A stretch of 64,000 nucleotides of DNA from an uncultured Clostridia bacterium (GTDB taxonomy: Bacteria > Bacillota > Clostridia > TANB77 > CAG-508): positions 1-64,000 of the forward strand of contig CALYAA010000004.1 in assembly GCA_944393385.1 (NCBI GenBank). Direction: 5' to 3'. Made by a program: the position numbers and the translations under genes. Below the pieces are notes generated by a model. That model made no database searches and was not told the origin of the DNA. It was given only the letters and a program-made list of their open reading frames with translations. Positions 51,942 through 61,000 of the stretch are shown one piece after another. Every line of letters begins with the position of its first letter. Positions within the stretch are counted from its first letter, which is position 1.

Positions 51942-52661
51942 TTATACAGCTTGTTGTCCTTCAGTATTTTCTGCTTCAGCTTTTTGTGTTTTTCCATCTT
52001 CACTTAACAATTCTAAGCCACATACAGAAACTTCATAAGCAGTTTTTGTTTCAACTGTTCCATCTTCATGTTTCTTTTCATATTGTCTTGATTGAACTCT
52101 TCCTACAATTTTTACTTGAGCTCCAACTTCTATGTTTTGACAGAATCTTGCATTTCTTCCCCAAGCTATTGTAGGAATATAGTCTGATTTATTATATGCT
52201 CTATTTACAGCTAATAATAAATCTGCAATTTCTCTTCCAAATGGTGTTTGTCTGTATATTGGTTTTTTACATACAAATCCAATAAGTACAACTTCATTTG
52301 TCATTTCATCTTTCTTTGGAGCTTCTTCACTATTTTCTCCTTCTTGTGCTTCTACTTCAGGTAATTCTTGAACATCCTTAGCAAAAACAGTTAATACTAA
52401 TTTGTTTTTTTCATTTTCAAAGCTGTTGTATGATCTAAATTGTCCTTTAATTAATAATTTTTTTCCTTCTGTTAAAGTATTTTCAGAAATTAATCTTTCT
52501 GAAACTGTAATTGGGATAATATCTGCATTTCCACTTAAACGTGCTATAGATAATGAAAATCTATAGAATTTCTCCCCATAAATTTCGTGGCTAAATGTTT
52601 TTTCGCCTGTAACTCTTCCAACTAATGTTAAGTAGTTGTTTTCTAAATAATTTGTATCCAA
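51942..52661 (-). CDS. Tandem-OB single-strand-binding-like protein
   Basis: 239 residues starting at TTG, eight bases after GGGAGG. There are two OB-type segments. The first (6-105) reads NYLTLVGRVTGEKTF, FYRFSLSIARLSG and LLIKGQFRSYNS. The second (115-220) reads NEVVLIGFVCKKPIYRQTPFGREIADLLLAVNR, YIPTIAWGRNARFCQ and KIVGRVQSRQY, close to bacterial SSB. An acidic Glu-rich linker joins them. The end lacks the acidic D-D-I-P-F-type tip of true SSB. It may be a clostridial SSB variant with both folds in one chain, and is probably not the main replicative SSB. Confidence 0.78.
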   Translation of the reverse strand: MDTNYLENNYLTLVGRVTGEKTFSHEIYGEKFYRFSLSIARLSGNADIIPITVSERLISENTLTEGKKLLIKGQFRSYNSFENEKNKLVLTVFAKDVQELPEVEAQEGENSEEAPKKDEMTNEVVLIGFVCKKPIYRQTPFGREIADLLLAVNRAYNKSDYIPTIAWGRNARFCQNIEVGAQVKIVGRVQSRQYEKKHEDGTVETKTAYEVSVCGLELLSEDGKTQKAEAENTEGQQAV

Positions 52662-52842
52662 TTTTATTTCCTCCCTATCTTTTTATTTTATCAATTGTAA
52701 ATAATCTTCTTGCGTTTTTTATTTTAAAATTTTCTACATTACTTATTATACTACACTTTTTTGGTTTTGTCTACATAAAAAGTTAATTTTTTGTAAATTT
52801 TTTCTTAATTTTTTCTATTTTTAGGTATTTATACCTTAGTTT

Positions 52843-53331
52843 TTAAAAATTATGCAACTCTTTTATAATAAATTTTATTATTTTTATATAAATATTATTA
52901 TTTTTCTCATTCAATAATTCTATTTTTCTTTCTTGATTTTCAATTTTTTCATTATTTACTTTCTCAATCTCTCTTTGTATACTTAAAATTATATATTCTT
53001 CTTTTACACTAGAAATAGATATTGTTGCTTTTGAGTTAAAACCATATGTTATTATTTTTAAAGGCTTCTTTAATTCTATATTGTTTAATAATTGTATATT
53101 TGTGTCTGTATTTATAATAATATATTTCGATTCACATATTATCTTTATAAAAACATTATGTTCTTGTTCATTTAGAATTAGATCTTTATTAATAATAATT
53201 TGTTCAAATTTTATATTTTTTAGATTTTCTATACTTTTATTATTAATTTCAATAATTTCATAATTTGTATCAAGTTTATTTTTTATTTCTCTAATATCCT
53301 TTTTTTTTGCAATTATTCCAATTAGGGACAT
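52843..53331 (-). CDS. Small unknown protein with Mur-like TYGF segment
   Basis: 162 residues with AAGGAGA upstream of the ATG. Residues about 1-90 look like an alternating alpha/beta fold (SLIGIIAKKKDIREI, IIINKDLIL, YIIINTDTN). Then comes PLKIITYGFNSKATISISSV, reminiscent of the TYG-type strand in Mur ligase C-terminal domains, followed by a charged coiled coil. No ATP-binding motif is seen. I do not recognise a family. It sits between the SSB-like and PdaB-like genes and may be cotranscribed with the latter. Confidence 0.6.
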   Translation of the reverse strand: MSLIGIIAKKKDIREIKNKLDTNYEIIEINNKSIENLKNIKFEQIIINKDLILNEQEHNVFIKIICESKYIIINTDTNIQLLNNIELKKPLKIITYGFNSKATISISSVKEEYIILSIQREIEKVNNEKIENQERKIELLNEKNNNIYIKIIKFIIKELHNF

Positions 53332-53398
53332 TTTTGCTCTCCTTAATTATTAATATGTACAAACTCTTTTATGTTCATTTTTCCCTTTAAATACAATT

Positions 53399-54169
53399 TT
53401 ATTCATCTTGTTGTAGTATTTGTGTTCCATTACTATTAATTATATAGTTATCTTTATAAATTAAATCTGATACTTTTACAAAATTATATCCCTGATTTTT
53501 TATATTCTTGATAAGCGTATCTAAACTGTCTGCTGTATGTTCTGTACCATTATGACTTAAAATAATTGCTCCATTTGATAGTTTACTTTTAATTCTATTC
53601 CACATTTGTTCACAATTTAGACCTTCATAATCTAATGTATCTATATTCCACTGGATAGGAAAATATCCATTATTTTTTGCTGTTTCTATCACAATATCAT
53701 TATATTCACCATATGGAGTTCTATATAAAGTTACTTTTTGGTTTATAATTTTTTCAATTTTATTTACACTTGTTTTTATTTCTTCTAAGTTTTTTTCAGA
53801 AGATAATTTATTTACATGTGGATGTGTATTGCTATGAGTACCTATTTCATGCCCTTCTTCTGCAATTTTCTTTACCGCTTCTGGATATTTATCTACCCAT
53901 TCTCCTACAATAAAAAAAGTTATTTTTACATTATTATTTCTAAGTGTTTCTAATATACTGTCTATATCATCTGCATTCCAAGCACAATTCATTGTAAAAG
54001 CTATATTTTTTTCGTCTGTTTGTACATTATAAATCGGCAAGTTTCTTTCTAAAGCTGATGTTTGTATTACATCATTTTTATCAATATTTGCTATAAAAAT
54101 TAACAAAACTACTGTTAAAACAGAAACAACATAAGTTTGAATTTTTTCTTTGCTAAATACCAAAAACAT
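53399..54169 (-). CDS. PdaB-like polysaccharide deacetylase
   Basis: 256 residues. An N-terminal membrane anchor at about 9-28 (YVVSVLTVVLLIFIANI) is followed by a NodB domain. Zinc ligands are seen in NADDIDSI and HSNTHPHV (His-x3-His). Motif 3 is RTPYGEYN, then QWNIDTLDY and LSHNG follow. In motif 1 the usual FD is MN (IAFTMNCAWNADD), so the catalytic-base Asp is Asn. PdaB-type enzymes act on spore or cell-wall glycans outside the membrane. Activity could be lost or altered. GGAGG precedes the ATG. Confidence 0.85.
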   Translation of the reverse strand: MFLVFSKEKIQTYVVSVLTVVLLIFIANIDKNDVIQTSALERNLPIYNVQTDEKNIAFTMNCAWNADDIDSILETLRNNNVKITFFIVGEWVDKYPEAVKKIAEEGHEIGTHSNTHPHVNKLSSEKNLEEIKTSVNKIEKIINQKVTLYRTPYGEYNDIVIETAKNNGYFPIQWNIDTLDYEGLNCEQMWNRIKSKLSNGAIILSHNGTEHTADSLDTLIKNIKNQGYNFVKVSDLIYKDNYIINSNGTQILQQDE

Positions 54170-54248
54170 TTTTGTACCTCCTGTTTTAGATATTTAATAT
54201 TTATGCATGATTATTAGTTTTATTCAAATTTTTATAGAAACATCCAAA

Positions 54249-54282
54249 AATGAGGACTCCTTATTTTTAGGATATCCTCATT
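54249..54282 (-). terminator. Terminator of the DUF4143 ATPase gene
   Basis: AATGAGGA and TCCTCATT with an inner TCCT/AGGA extension, followed by a short U-run on the minus transcript. Confidence 0.65.
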
Positions 54283-54309
54283 GCTTAAAGTACTATTTCT
54301 TTTTAACTC

Positions 54310-55608
54310 TTATATAAATTTTTCAATATACTCTATTAAAAATAATGGAATATTTATAATTTTTCCGTCCTTTTTTAAATTGTTCATTGAAAATCTTATT
54401 GATAAATCACTATTAAATTTTTCATTATATCTAGTTAAACTAATATTATTCTTTGATTTATTTGCTTTAACCTCAATAGGTATTATGTTATTTCTATATT
54501 GAATCACAAAATCTATTTCATGTCTATCAAATGTAAAATAATTAGGAACTACATCAAATATAATACATAACATATTTAATACATAGTTTTCAGTAAATGC
54601 ACCTTTAAATTCTTCAAATAATTTATCTCCTTCTACAACTATCCTACTATCTAAATTTGACATTCTTCTAAGTAAACCAACATCATTCATATAAATTTTA
54701 AATGAGTTTAAATCATTATAGGCTTTTAATGGAAAGTCTGTTTTGGTTACATTATATACTTTGTAAATCAAATTTGCATCATTTAGCCAATTTAATGAAT
54801 TTTCGTATTCCCTTGCTCTTGCTCCTTCTTTTATCGTTTGATATAAGAATTTTTTATTTTCTTTCGCTAATTGTGATGGTATACTATTCAATATTAAAGA
54901 TATTTTGTTTGCTTCGCTATTTTGTGTGTGTTTTGAAAAATCACTTTCATATGCTTTTAATATGTTTTCTTGTATAGTGTTTACAAGTTCCATATCTTTT
55001 TCTTTTACCCATACATTAACTGCTTCTGGCATACCTCCAATTATAAAATATGCTTTTAATTTTTCTTCTAATTGATTAAAAAATATATCTGGAATATTTT
55101 CAACCTCTTTTATTGACTTCATGTATTCTACTAGATTCTCACAATTGTCTGCTATCAAAAATTCACTAAATGTCATTGGGTACATATTTAAAAATTCTAC
55201 TTTTCCTACTGGAAATGATGTATGTGATAGTCTAATCCCTAGCAAACTTCCTGCACAAACTATATGATACTCATTTGCTTCTTCCTGAAAATATTTTAAA
55301 CTGTTTAATGCATTTGGGCATTCTTGGATTTCATCAAAGATAATTAATGTTTTTTCTGGTAGTATCGCTTTTCCATAGATAAAGGATAATTGCTCCAATA
55401 TTCTTTTTGGATCTTTGGTATTATTAAATAGATTATATAAATCTTCATCATGATCAAAATTGAAATATGCTACTCCTTCATAATTTTCTTCTCCAAATTG
55501 TTTTAAGATATATGTTTTCCCTATTTGCCTTGCACCTTTTAAAATTAAAGGCTTTCTATATTTACTTTCTTTCCATTTTATTAATCGGTCTAATATAAAT
55601 CTCTTCAA
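54310..55608 (-). CDS. AAA+ ATPase with DUF4143 C-terminal domain
   Basis: About 432 residues. Walker A is GARQIGKTYILK (about 22-33) and Walker B TLIIFDEIQECPNALNSL (about 92-109). Sensor Ser/Arg lie in YHIVCAGSLLGIRL. The DUF4143 domain begins around 200 and contains a nuclease-like YFTFDRHEIDFVIQYRNNIIPIEVKANKS (Asp, Glu-x-Lys). These proteins occur in defence, mobile and housekeeping settings with unknown function. The TTG at 55608 has ideal spacing from AGGAG; an ATG three codons earlier touches it. Its promoter carries three direct repeats. Confidence 0.85.
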   Translation of the reverse strand: MKRFILDRLIKWKESKYRKPLILKGARQIGKTYILKQFGEENYEGVAYFNFDHDEDLYNLFNNTKDPKRILEQLSFIYGKAILPEKTLIIFDEIQECPNALNSLKYFQEEANEYHIVCAGSLLGIRLSHTSFPVGKVEFLNMYPMTFSEFLIADNCENLVEYMKSIKEVENIPDIFFNQLEEKLKAYFIIGGMPEAVNVWVKEKDMELVNTIQENILKAYESDFSKHTQNSEANKISLILNSIPSQLAKENKKFLYQTIKEGARAREYENSLNWLNDANLIYKVYNVTKTDFPLKAYNDLNSFKIYMNDVGLLRRMSNLDSRIVVEGDKLFEEFKGAFTENYVLNMLCIIFDVVPNYFTFDRHEIDFVIQYRNNIIPIEVKANKSKNNISLTRYNEKFNSDLSIRFSMNNLKKDGKIINIPLFLIEYIEKFI

Positions 55609-55650
55609 TTTAACCATCTCCTATAATTAATATATCATAATCATACATTA

Positions 55651-55679
55651 ATTATACTACTTTTATCACATTTTTGCAA
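55651..55679 (-). promoter_or_regulatory. Promoter of the DUF4143 ATPase gene
   Basis: On the minus strand -35 TTGCAA (55674-55679), a 17-bp spacer and -10 TATAAT (55651-55656). The -35 lies inside the nearest of three direct repeats. Confidence 0.7.
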
Positions 55680-55752
55680 TATTTTTTATTTGTTTTATCA
55701 CACTTTTGCAAGTGTTTTTGAGATTTTTATCACATTTTTGCATTCTTATATT
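55661..55752. repeat. Three direct repeats upstream of the DUF4143 ATPase gene
   Basis: TTTTATCACATTTTTGCA (plus strand) occurs at 55661-55678, with one change at 55693-55710, and exactly at 55735-55752. Start-to-start distances are 32 and 42 bp, about three and four helical turns. On the minus strand they read TGCAAAAATGTGATAAAA. The first repeat overlaps the -35, so they look like operator sites for a regulator. Confidence 0.75.
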
Positions 55753-55753
55753 T

Positions 55754-55820
55754 CAATTTCTTTCACAACTTCTAATGTTTCCATATTAGCTACTTTAACA
55801 ATATCTGCTTCATACAAAAA
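55754..55820 (-). pseudogene. Possible 3' gene remnant
   Basis: A minus-strand frame without a start encodes YEADIVKVANMETLEVVKE and a few more residues to a TAA. It has the look of the C-terminal end of a coding sequence. It is short, so this is a weak call. Confidence 0.25.
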
Positions 55821-55842
55821 AATACCGCTTCGGGTATTTTTT
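55816..55842. terminator. Terminator of the phosphoesterase gene
   Basis: AAAAAATACC and GGGTATTTTTT around a GCTTC loop, with A/T runs on both sides. Confidence 0.75.
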
Positions 55843-55877
55843 CTCTCTTAAACATAACTTCCATCTTGCATTCTGTT

Positions 55878-56594
55878 TCAATAAAATATTTTTAATATGC
55901 CTTCATAAAATGGAAATTTTAATTTTTTTATTTCTTTTATAACTTCATCAACATTATATGGAATATTTAGCTGTTCATAATTTATTTTACCTTCTTTTAT
56001 ATCAAGCACTCCGGCTTTTGCTATATTACTTTTTAACGGACAGCCTAAAGAACCAGAATTTATATACCACTTATTTTCTTTACTGTTACTACTAACAGTA
56101 TGTGTATGACCAAATAAAAATATATTTGCTTTTTCATTAAACAATTTTTCACATTCTTCAATACTAGGTTTTTTGATAAATTTCTTATAATTTCCTTTCT
56201 CATCAAAGGGATAATGTACTATATAAATTCTTTTATTTTCTATCTCAATATTTTGTGATAACGGAATTTTACTTATAAATTTCTTAGATTTTTCACTCAA
56301 CATACTATGAACCCACTCATGATTTTTAATTTCATCTTGGCTCATTTGTCTTTTATCATCATGAACATTTTTTGGTAGTCCTTTTAATAAATATTGCTCA
56401 TGATTGCCTCTTACAATTATCAATTTTTCTTCTATATCTAAAATCTTTTGAACTGTTTCTTCTGGATTTGGTCCTATTCCTATTATGTCTCCGCAACATA
56501 TTATTTTATCTACTTTTCTCTTTTTGAACTCATTTAAAACTGCATTTAGTGCAATAATATTACTATGTATATCTGTTATTATCCCTAATCTCAT
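55878..56594 (-). CDS. Calcineurin-like metallophosphoesterase
   Basis: 238 residues. Metal-binding motifs are IITDIHSN (5-12), CCGDIIGIGPNPEET (about 33-47), VRGNHEQYL (about 59-67), VHYPFD and FLFGHTHT (about 161-168). This is a small YfcE-like phosphodiesterase of unknown substrate. It starts 27 bp after the histidine phosphatase and shares its strand, so the two are probably cotranscribed. The ATG has AGGTGAT upstream. Confidence 0.9.
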   Translation of the reverse strand: MRLGIITDIHSNIIALNAVLNEFKKRKVDKIICCGDIIGIGPNPEETVQKILDIEEKLIIVRGNHEQYLLKGLPKNVHDDKRQMSQDEIKNHEWVHSMLSEKSKKFISKIPLSQNIEIENKRIYIVHYPFDEKGNYKKFIKKPSIEECEKLFNEKANIFLFGHTHTVSSNSKENKWYINSGSLGCPLKSNIAKAGVLDIKEGKINYEQLNIPYNVDEVIKEIKKLKFPFYEGILKIFY

Positions 56595-56621
56595 CTATAA
56601 TCACCTATAATTTTCTATTTT

Positions 56622-57161
56622 TTATATTTCTGCTTCTATTATTTCACAGTTTTCTATACGTATTTCTGACAAATCTTTGCTTTCTGGCATTCCAGATAAA
56701 TATGCCTTTACTACTTTTGCTACTCCTCCATGAGCTACAATTAAGACTGTTTTTTCGTTATATTTTTGTTTTGCTTCTTTTAAGAATTCTATAATCCTTT
56801 TTTCAAAGTCATGTAAGTTTTCTCCATTAGGTATATTGTAGTTTAAATCATAATTCCATATTCTTTTTTCAATTTCATCAGTTACTATGTGACCCTCATA
56901 TTCTCCTAATTTTCTTTCTCTAATTCTTTCATCTGTTATTATAGGCAAATTTCTCCCATTATCTATTATTTGTGCAGTTTGTTTTGCTCTATTCATTGGA
57001 GAACATAATATTACATCAAATTTTATGTTTTCTAGATTTTTCTTTGTTTCTTGTGCTTGATTTATTCCTGTTTCATTTAGGTCTTTTTCCGTTCCTCCAC
57101 CTTGCATCTTTTTCATTAAGTTAAAATCAGTCTGTCCATGTCTTACATAATAAATCTTCAT
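56622..57161 (-). CDS. Histidine phosphatase family protein
   Basis: 179 residues of the phosphoglycerate-mutase-like superfamily. The catalytic RHG is in YYVRHGQTDFN (4-14). CSPMNRAKQTAQ carries the second Arg, Glu lies in RIRERKLGEYEG, and the second His in VLIVAHGGVAKV. The small size fits CobC/PhoE/GpmB-type phosphatases rather than glycolytic mutase. The substrate is unknown. It is followed closely by the metallophosphoesterase gene. Confidence 0.92.
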   Translation of the reverse strand: MKIYYVRHGQTDFNLMKKMQGGGTEKDLNETGINQAQETKKNLENIKFDVILCSPMNRAKQTAQIIDNGRNLPIITDERIRERKLGEYEGHIVTDEIEKRIWNYDLNYNIPNGENLHDFEKRIIEFLKEAKQKYNEKTVLIVAHGGVAKVVKAYLSGMPESKDLSEIRIENCEIIEAEI

Positions 57162-57221
57162 ATTTACTCTTTTCCTTTCATGAGTTAAAAATCTAGTTGA
57201 AAAAAATTAAATTAAAAATTT

Positions 57222-58016
57222 TCAACCTTTATTTAATTTCTGTCTAACATACTCATACATCACTATTCCAGCTGCAACAGATGCATTTAAACTTTCTGTT
57301 CTTCCAAGCATTGGAATTTTTGCTTTTTCATCAGCAATTTCTTGAATTTCTTTAGAAACACCATTAGCTTCATTTCCTATAACTATAATCTTTTTATAAA
57401 AATCAATATCATAAATACTATTTTCTGTTTGTAATGATGTTACTAAAAGTTTGAAATGATGTTTTCTTATATCTTTGATTGTTTTTATCAAATCTTCTTT
57501 CTCAATTATTTTTATTCTAAAAATAGCTCCCATAGTTGAACGAACTACTTTTGAGTTAAAAGCATCAGCAGTTCCTTTTGAAACTACTATTTGATTAAGG
57601 CCTATACTATCAACTGTTCTTAGAATTGTTCCTAAATTTCCTGGATCTTGAACATCATCTAATGCTACTATAATTTCTTGGCTATAATCAATTTCATTGT
57701 TTTCGTTATTTTTTTCTATTATAGCCATTATTCCTTGAGGATTTGTAACTTGAGTTATTAAATTAAAAATTTTATCTGTAACATATATACAATCATATTT
57801 TGCAATTTCTAACATTATATGTGTAGGAATTTCATATGTTTTTGTTGTGTCATTACAAACAATCACTTGTTTAATTTTAACATTTTCTTTAATAGCTTCT
57901 TCAACAATTTTTACTCCTTCTATAACATATTCATTAAATTCATCACGATATTTTTTTTCTTTTAATTTTCTTATATGTTTGATAATTTCATTATCTTTAC
58001 TTGTGATAATTTGCAT
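57222..58016 (-). CDS. SpoU/TrmH family rRNA methyltransferase
   Basis: About 264 residues. The start is the ATG at 58016, five bases after GGAGG. An N-terminal substrate-binding domain (ITSKDNEIIKHIRKLKEKKYRDEFNEYVIEGVKIV) is followed by the knotted SPOUT domain: IVALDDVQDPGNLGTILRTVDSIG, IVIGNEANGVSKEI and IPMLGRTESLNASVAAGIVMYE. These mark 2'-O-ribose methyltransferases of the RlmB/TsnR group acting on 23S rRNA or tRNA. It lies 21 bp after mfd on the same strand. Confidence 0.92.
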   Translation of the reverse strand: MQIITSKDNEIIKHIRKLKEKKYRDEFNEYVIEGVKIVEEAIKENVKIKQVIVCNDTTKTYEIPTHIMLEIAKYDCIYVTDKIFNLITQVTNPQGIMAIIEKNNENNEIDYSQEIIVALDDVQDPGNLGTILRTVDSIGLNQIVVSKGTADAFNSKVVRSTMGAIFRIKIIEKEDLIKTIKDIRKHHFKLLVTSLQTENSIYDIDFYKKIIVIGNEANGVSKEIQEIADEKAKIPMLGRTESLNASVAAGIVMYEYVRQKLNKG

Positions 58017-58037
58017 CATTTCCTCCAATTTCATAAA

Positions 58038-61000
58038 TTATTTTTGTATTGAAATAACATCTTCCAAAAACTTTTTAACTTCTTTTAACATAGGCATTCT
58101 TGTAGAATTATCTAATGCAATTGTAATTTGAGGTTTAACTCCTTGAGAAAATCTTATTTTATTTTTATATTTTTTTACTAGTTCATTTACATCTATATTT
58201 AGTTCTTTTGCTTCAAAAATAAATACTACAAAATTACGTCTTCCTTGAACTTTGCTGATATTAAGTTTTTTACATAGAATCTTAATTCTTGCAATTTCAA
58301 GTAAATTTTCAATTTCTTTTGGCATGTTTCCATACCTATCAATCATTTCATCAATTACATTTTGAATATCTTCTTCATTTTTACATAAAGCAATATCTTG
58401 ATATATTTCAATTTTTTGACTTGAGTCTGATATATATTCATCTGGAATATAACAAGTTGCCTCTAAATCTATTTGCACATCAATTTCTGGTTTTACTTCT
58501 TCACCTTTCATTTCTTTTACAACTTCATCTAATAAATTACAATAAGTATCATATCCAACCTGTTCTAAATGTCCACTTTGAATTTCTCCAAGTAAGCTTC
58601 CTGCTCCTCTTATTTCTAAGTCTCTCATAGCAATTTTAAATCCAGAACCAAATTCTGTAAATTCTTTTATTGCTTTTAATCTTTTATCAGCAACTTCTGA
58701 TAAAAGTTTGTCTTTTTTATATGTTATATATGCATATCCTTGTCTATCAGACCTTCCTACTCTTCCTCTAATTTGATATAATTGTGCTAATCCCATCCTA
58801 TCTGCATTTTCAACAATAATTGTATTTGCATTTGGTATATCTATTCCAGATTCTAAAATTGTTGTACAAACCAATACATTTGTTTTCCTTTCAATAAATT
58901 CTTCCATAATATTTTCTATTTCATGTCCTGTCATTTGTCCGTGTGCATAAACAACTTTGGCTTCTGGAACTAAATTTGAAATTTCATTTGCTTTTTGCAT
59001 AATTTTTTCTACATTATTAAATAAATAAAATACTTGACCATTTCTTTCAAGCTCTCTTGTAATTGCTTCTCTAATTACTTCTTGATCATATTCTAATACA
59101 TAAGTTTGTACTGGTTTTCTATTATATGGTGGTTCATATATAACAGACATATCTCTTACACCAACTATTGACATATGAAGTGTTCTAGGTATAGGAGTCG
59201 CTGTCATTGTTAAAACATCTATAGTTTCTTTATATTGTTTTATTTTTTCTTTATCTCTTACTCCAAAACGATGTTCCTCGTCTATAATCAATAACCCCAA
59301 GTCTTTAAACTCAACATCTTTACTTAAAATTCTATGAGTTCCAACTACGATATCTATTTCCCCTAATTTTAAATTTTTAATAATCTCTGTTTGCTGTTTT
59401 TTCGTTTTAAATCTATTTAAAACTTCAACTTTAACTCCAAAATTCAACATTCTGTCTCTAAATTCTTTATATTGTTGTTCTGCTAGAACTGTTGTTGGTG
59501 CTAAATATGCAACTTGTTTTCCACTCATAACAGCTTTAAATGCGGCTCTAATTGCAACCTCTGTTTTTCCATATCCTACATCCCCACAAAGAAGTCTGTC
59601 CATCGGTTTATCCATTTCCATATCTTTTTTTACTTCTTCAATGCATCTTAATTGGTCATCTGTTTCTTGATATGGAAAGCTATCTTCAAATTGTGTTTGC
59701 CAAGGAGTATCTGGTGCAAAAGCATATCCTTTTGATTTTTCTCTTCTTGCATATAATTCTATTAATTCTCTTGCAACCTGTCTTAGATTTTTCTTAACTT
59801 TTGCTTTTGTATTTAACCATTCTTTAGTTCCTAATTTATTTATTTTAAGACCATTTTCGTCTCCACCAATATATTTTCTGACACTGTCTAATTGGTTTGT
59901 TGGAACATATAATATATCATCTCCATAATATTTAATTTTTATATAATCTTTTGTTGTTCCATCTGCAGTAATAGTATTTACACCAATAAAAATTCCTATA
60001 CCATAATTTTTATGTACAACATAATCTCCTATTCTTAAATCTGCATATACTACTTTTTCTCCTTCTTTAAATGCTGTTGATTTATATGTTTTCCTTTTTT
60101 CTCCCTCTATTAATTCTTGTGATGTTATAACTACTTGTTTTGTATCAAAACATTCAAATCCAGAAGATAATTTTCCAATACTTACTGTTACAAAACTTTC
60201 TTCACTTTTTGTTATTATTTGTTGATTTAATTTTTCTTCATATTTGTACAAAATTTCTTTTTCATCTAATAAAGAACATATTTTTTTAGCTTTTTCTTTT
60301 GTTTCTGCTAAAATATATACTTTCTTTTTGTTCTCTTGATCTTTTAAGATTTCTTTGAAAAATATTTCTATTTCAGTTTTTACAAAATTTTTTTCTTTAT
60401 AAACCCAGTTAAATTTTTCTGCTTGAATTTTTATGTCATTATCTAATTTTTCTATATAAACTATTTGTTTGTTTTCTAGTTTTTCTTCAATTTGTTCATA
60501 ACTGCATATATCTTTTAATGCATCTGGAACGATTTTTTCTTTTTCAATTAGTAATTGAATAACATTTTGACAATCTTTATTTACATTTAAACTTCTCTGT
60601 TTAACTTTGTTTATTTCATCAAATATTATTAAACATTTTCTATTCAAATAATCTAAAATGGTATCTTGCTCTTCATAAAAAGCATTAAAATAACGATCGA
60701 TTTTACTTATATAATTTCCTGATTTTATTGTTTCAATATCTTGTTCAATTTGATTTTGTAATTTTTCTTTATAAATTGTTTTTCTAATTTTAGAAATAAC
60801 ATTATCAATAGGTTTTTCCAATATATATTCATGAGCTGGATATATTGTAATTTTTTCTATATTTTCGGTAGATCTTTGACTAATTATATTAAAATATCTT
60901 ATGGAATCAATTTCATCTCCCCAAAATTCAATTCTTACTCCTTCCTTTTCAGTCAAAGAAATATCTACAATTCCTCCTCTTACACTAAATTGACCTCTTC

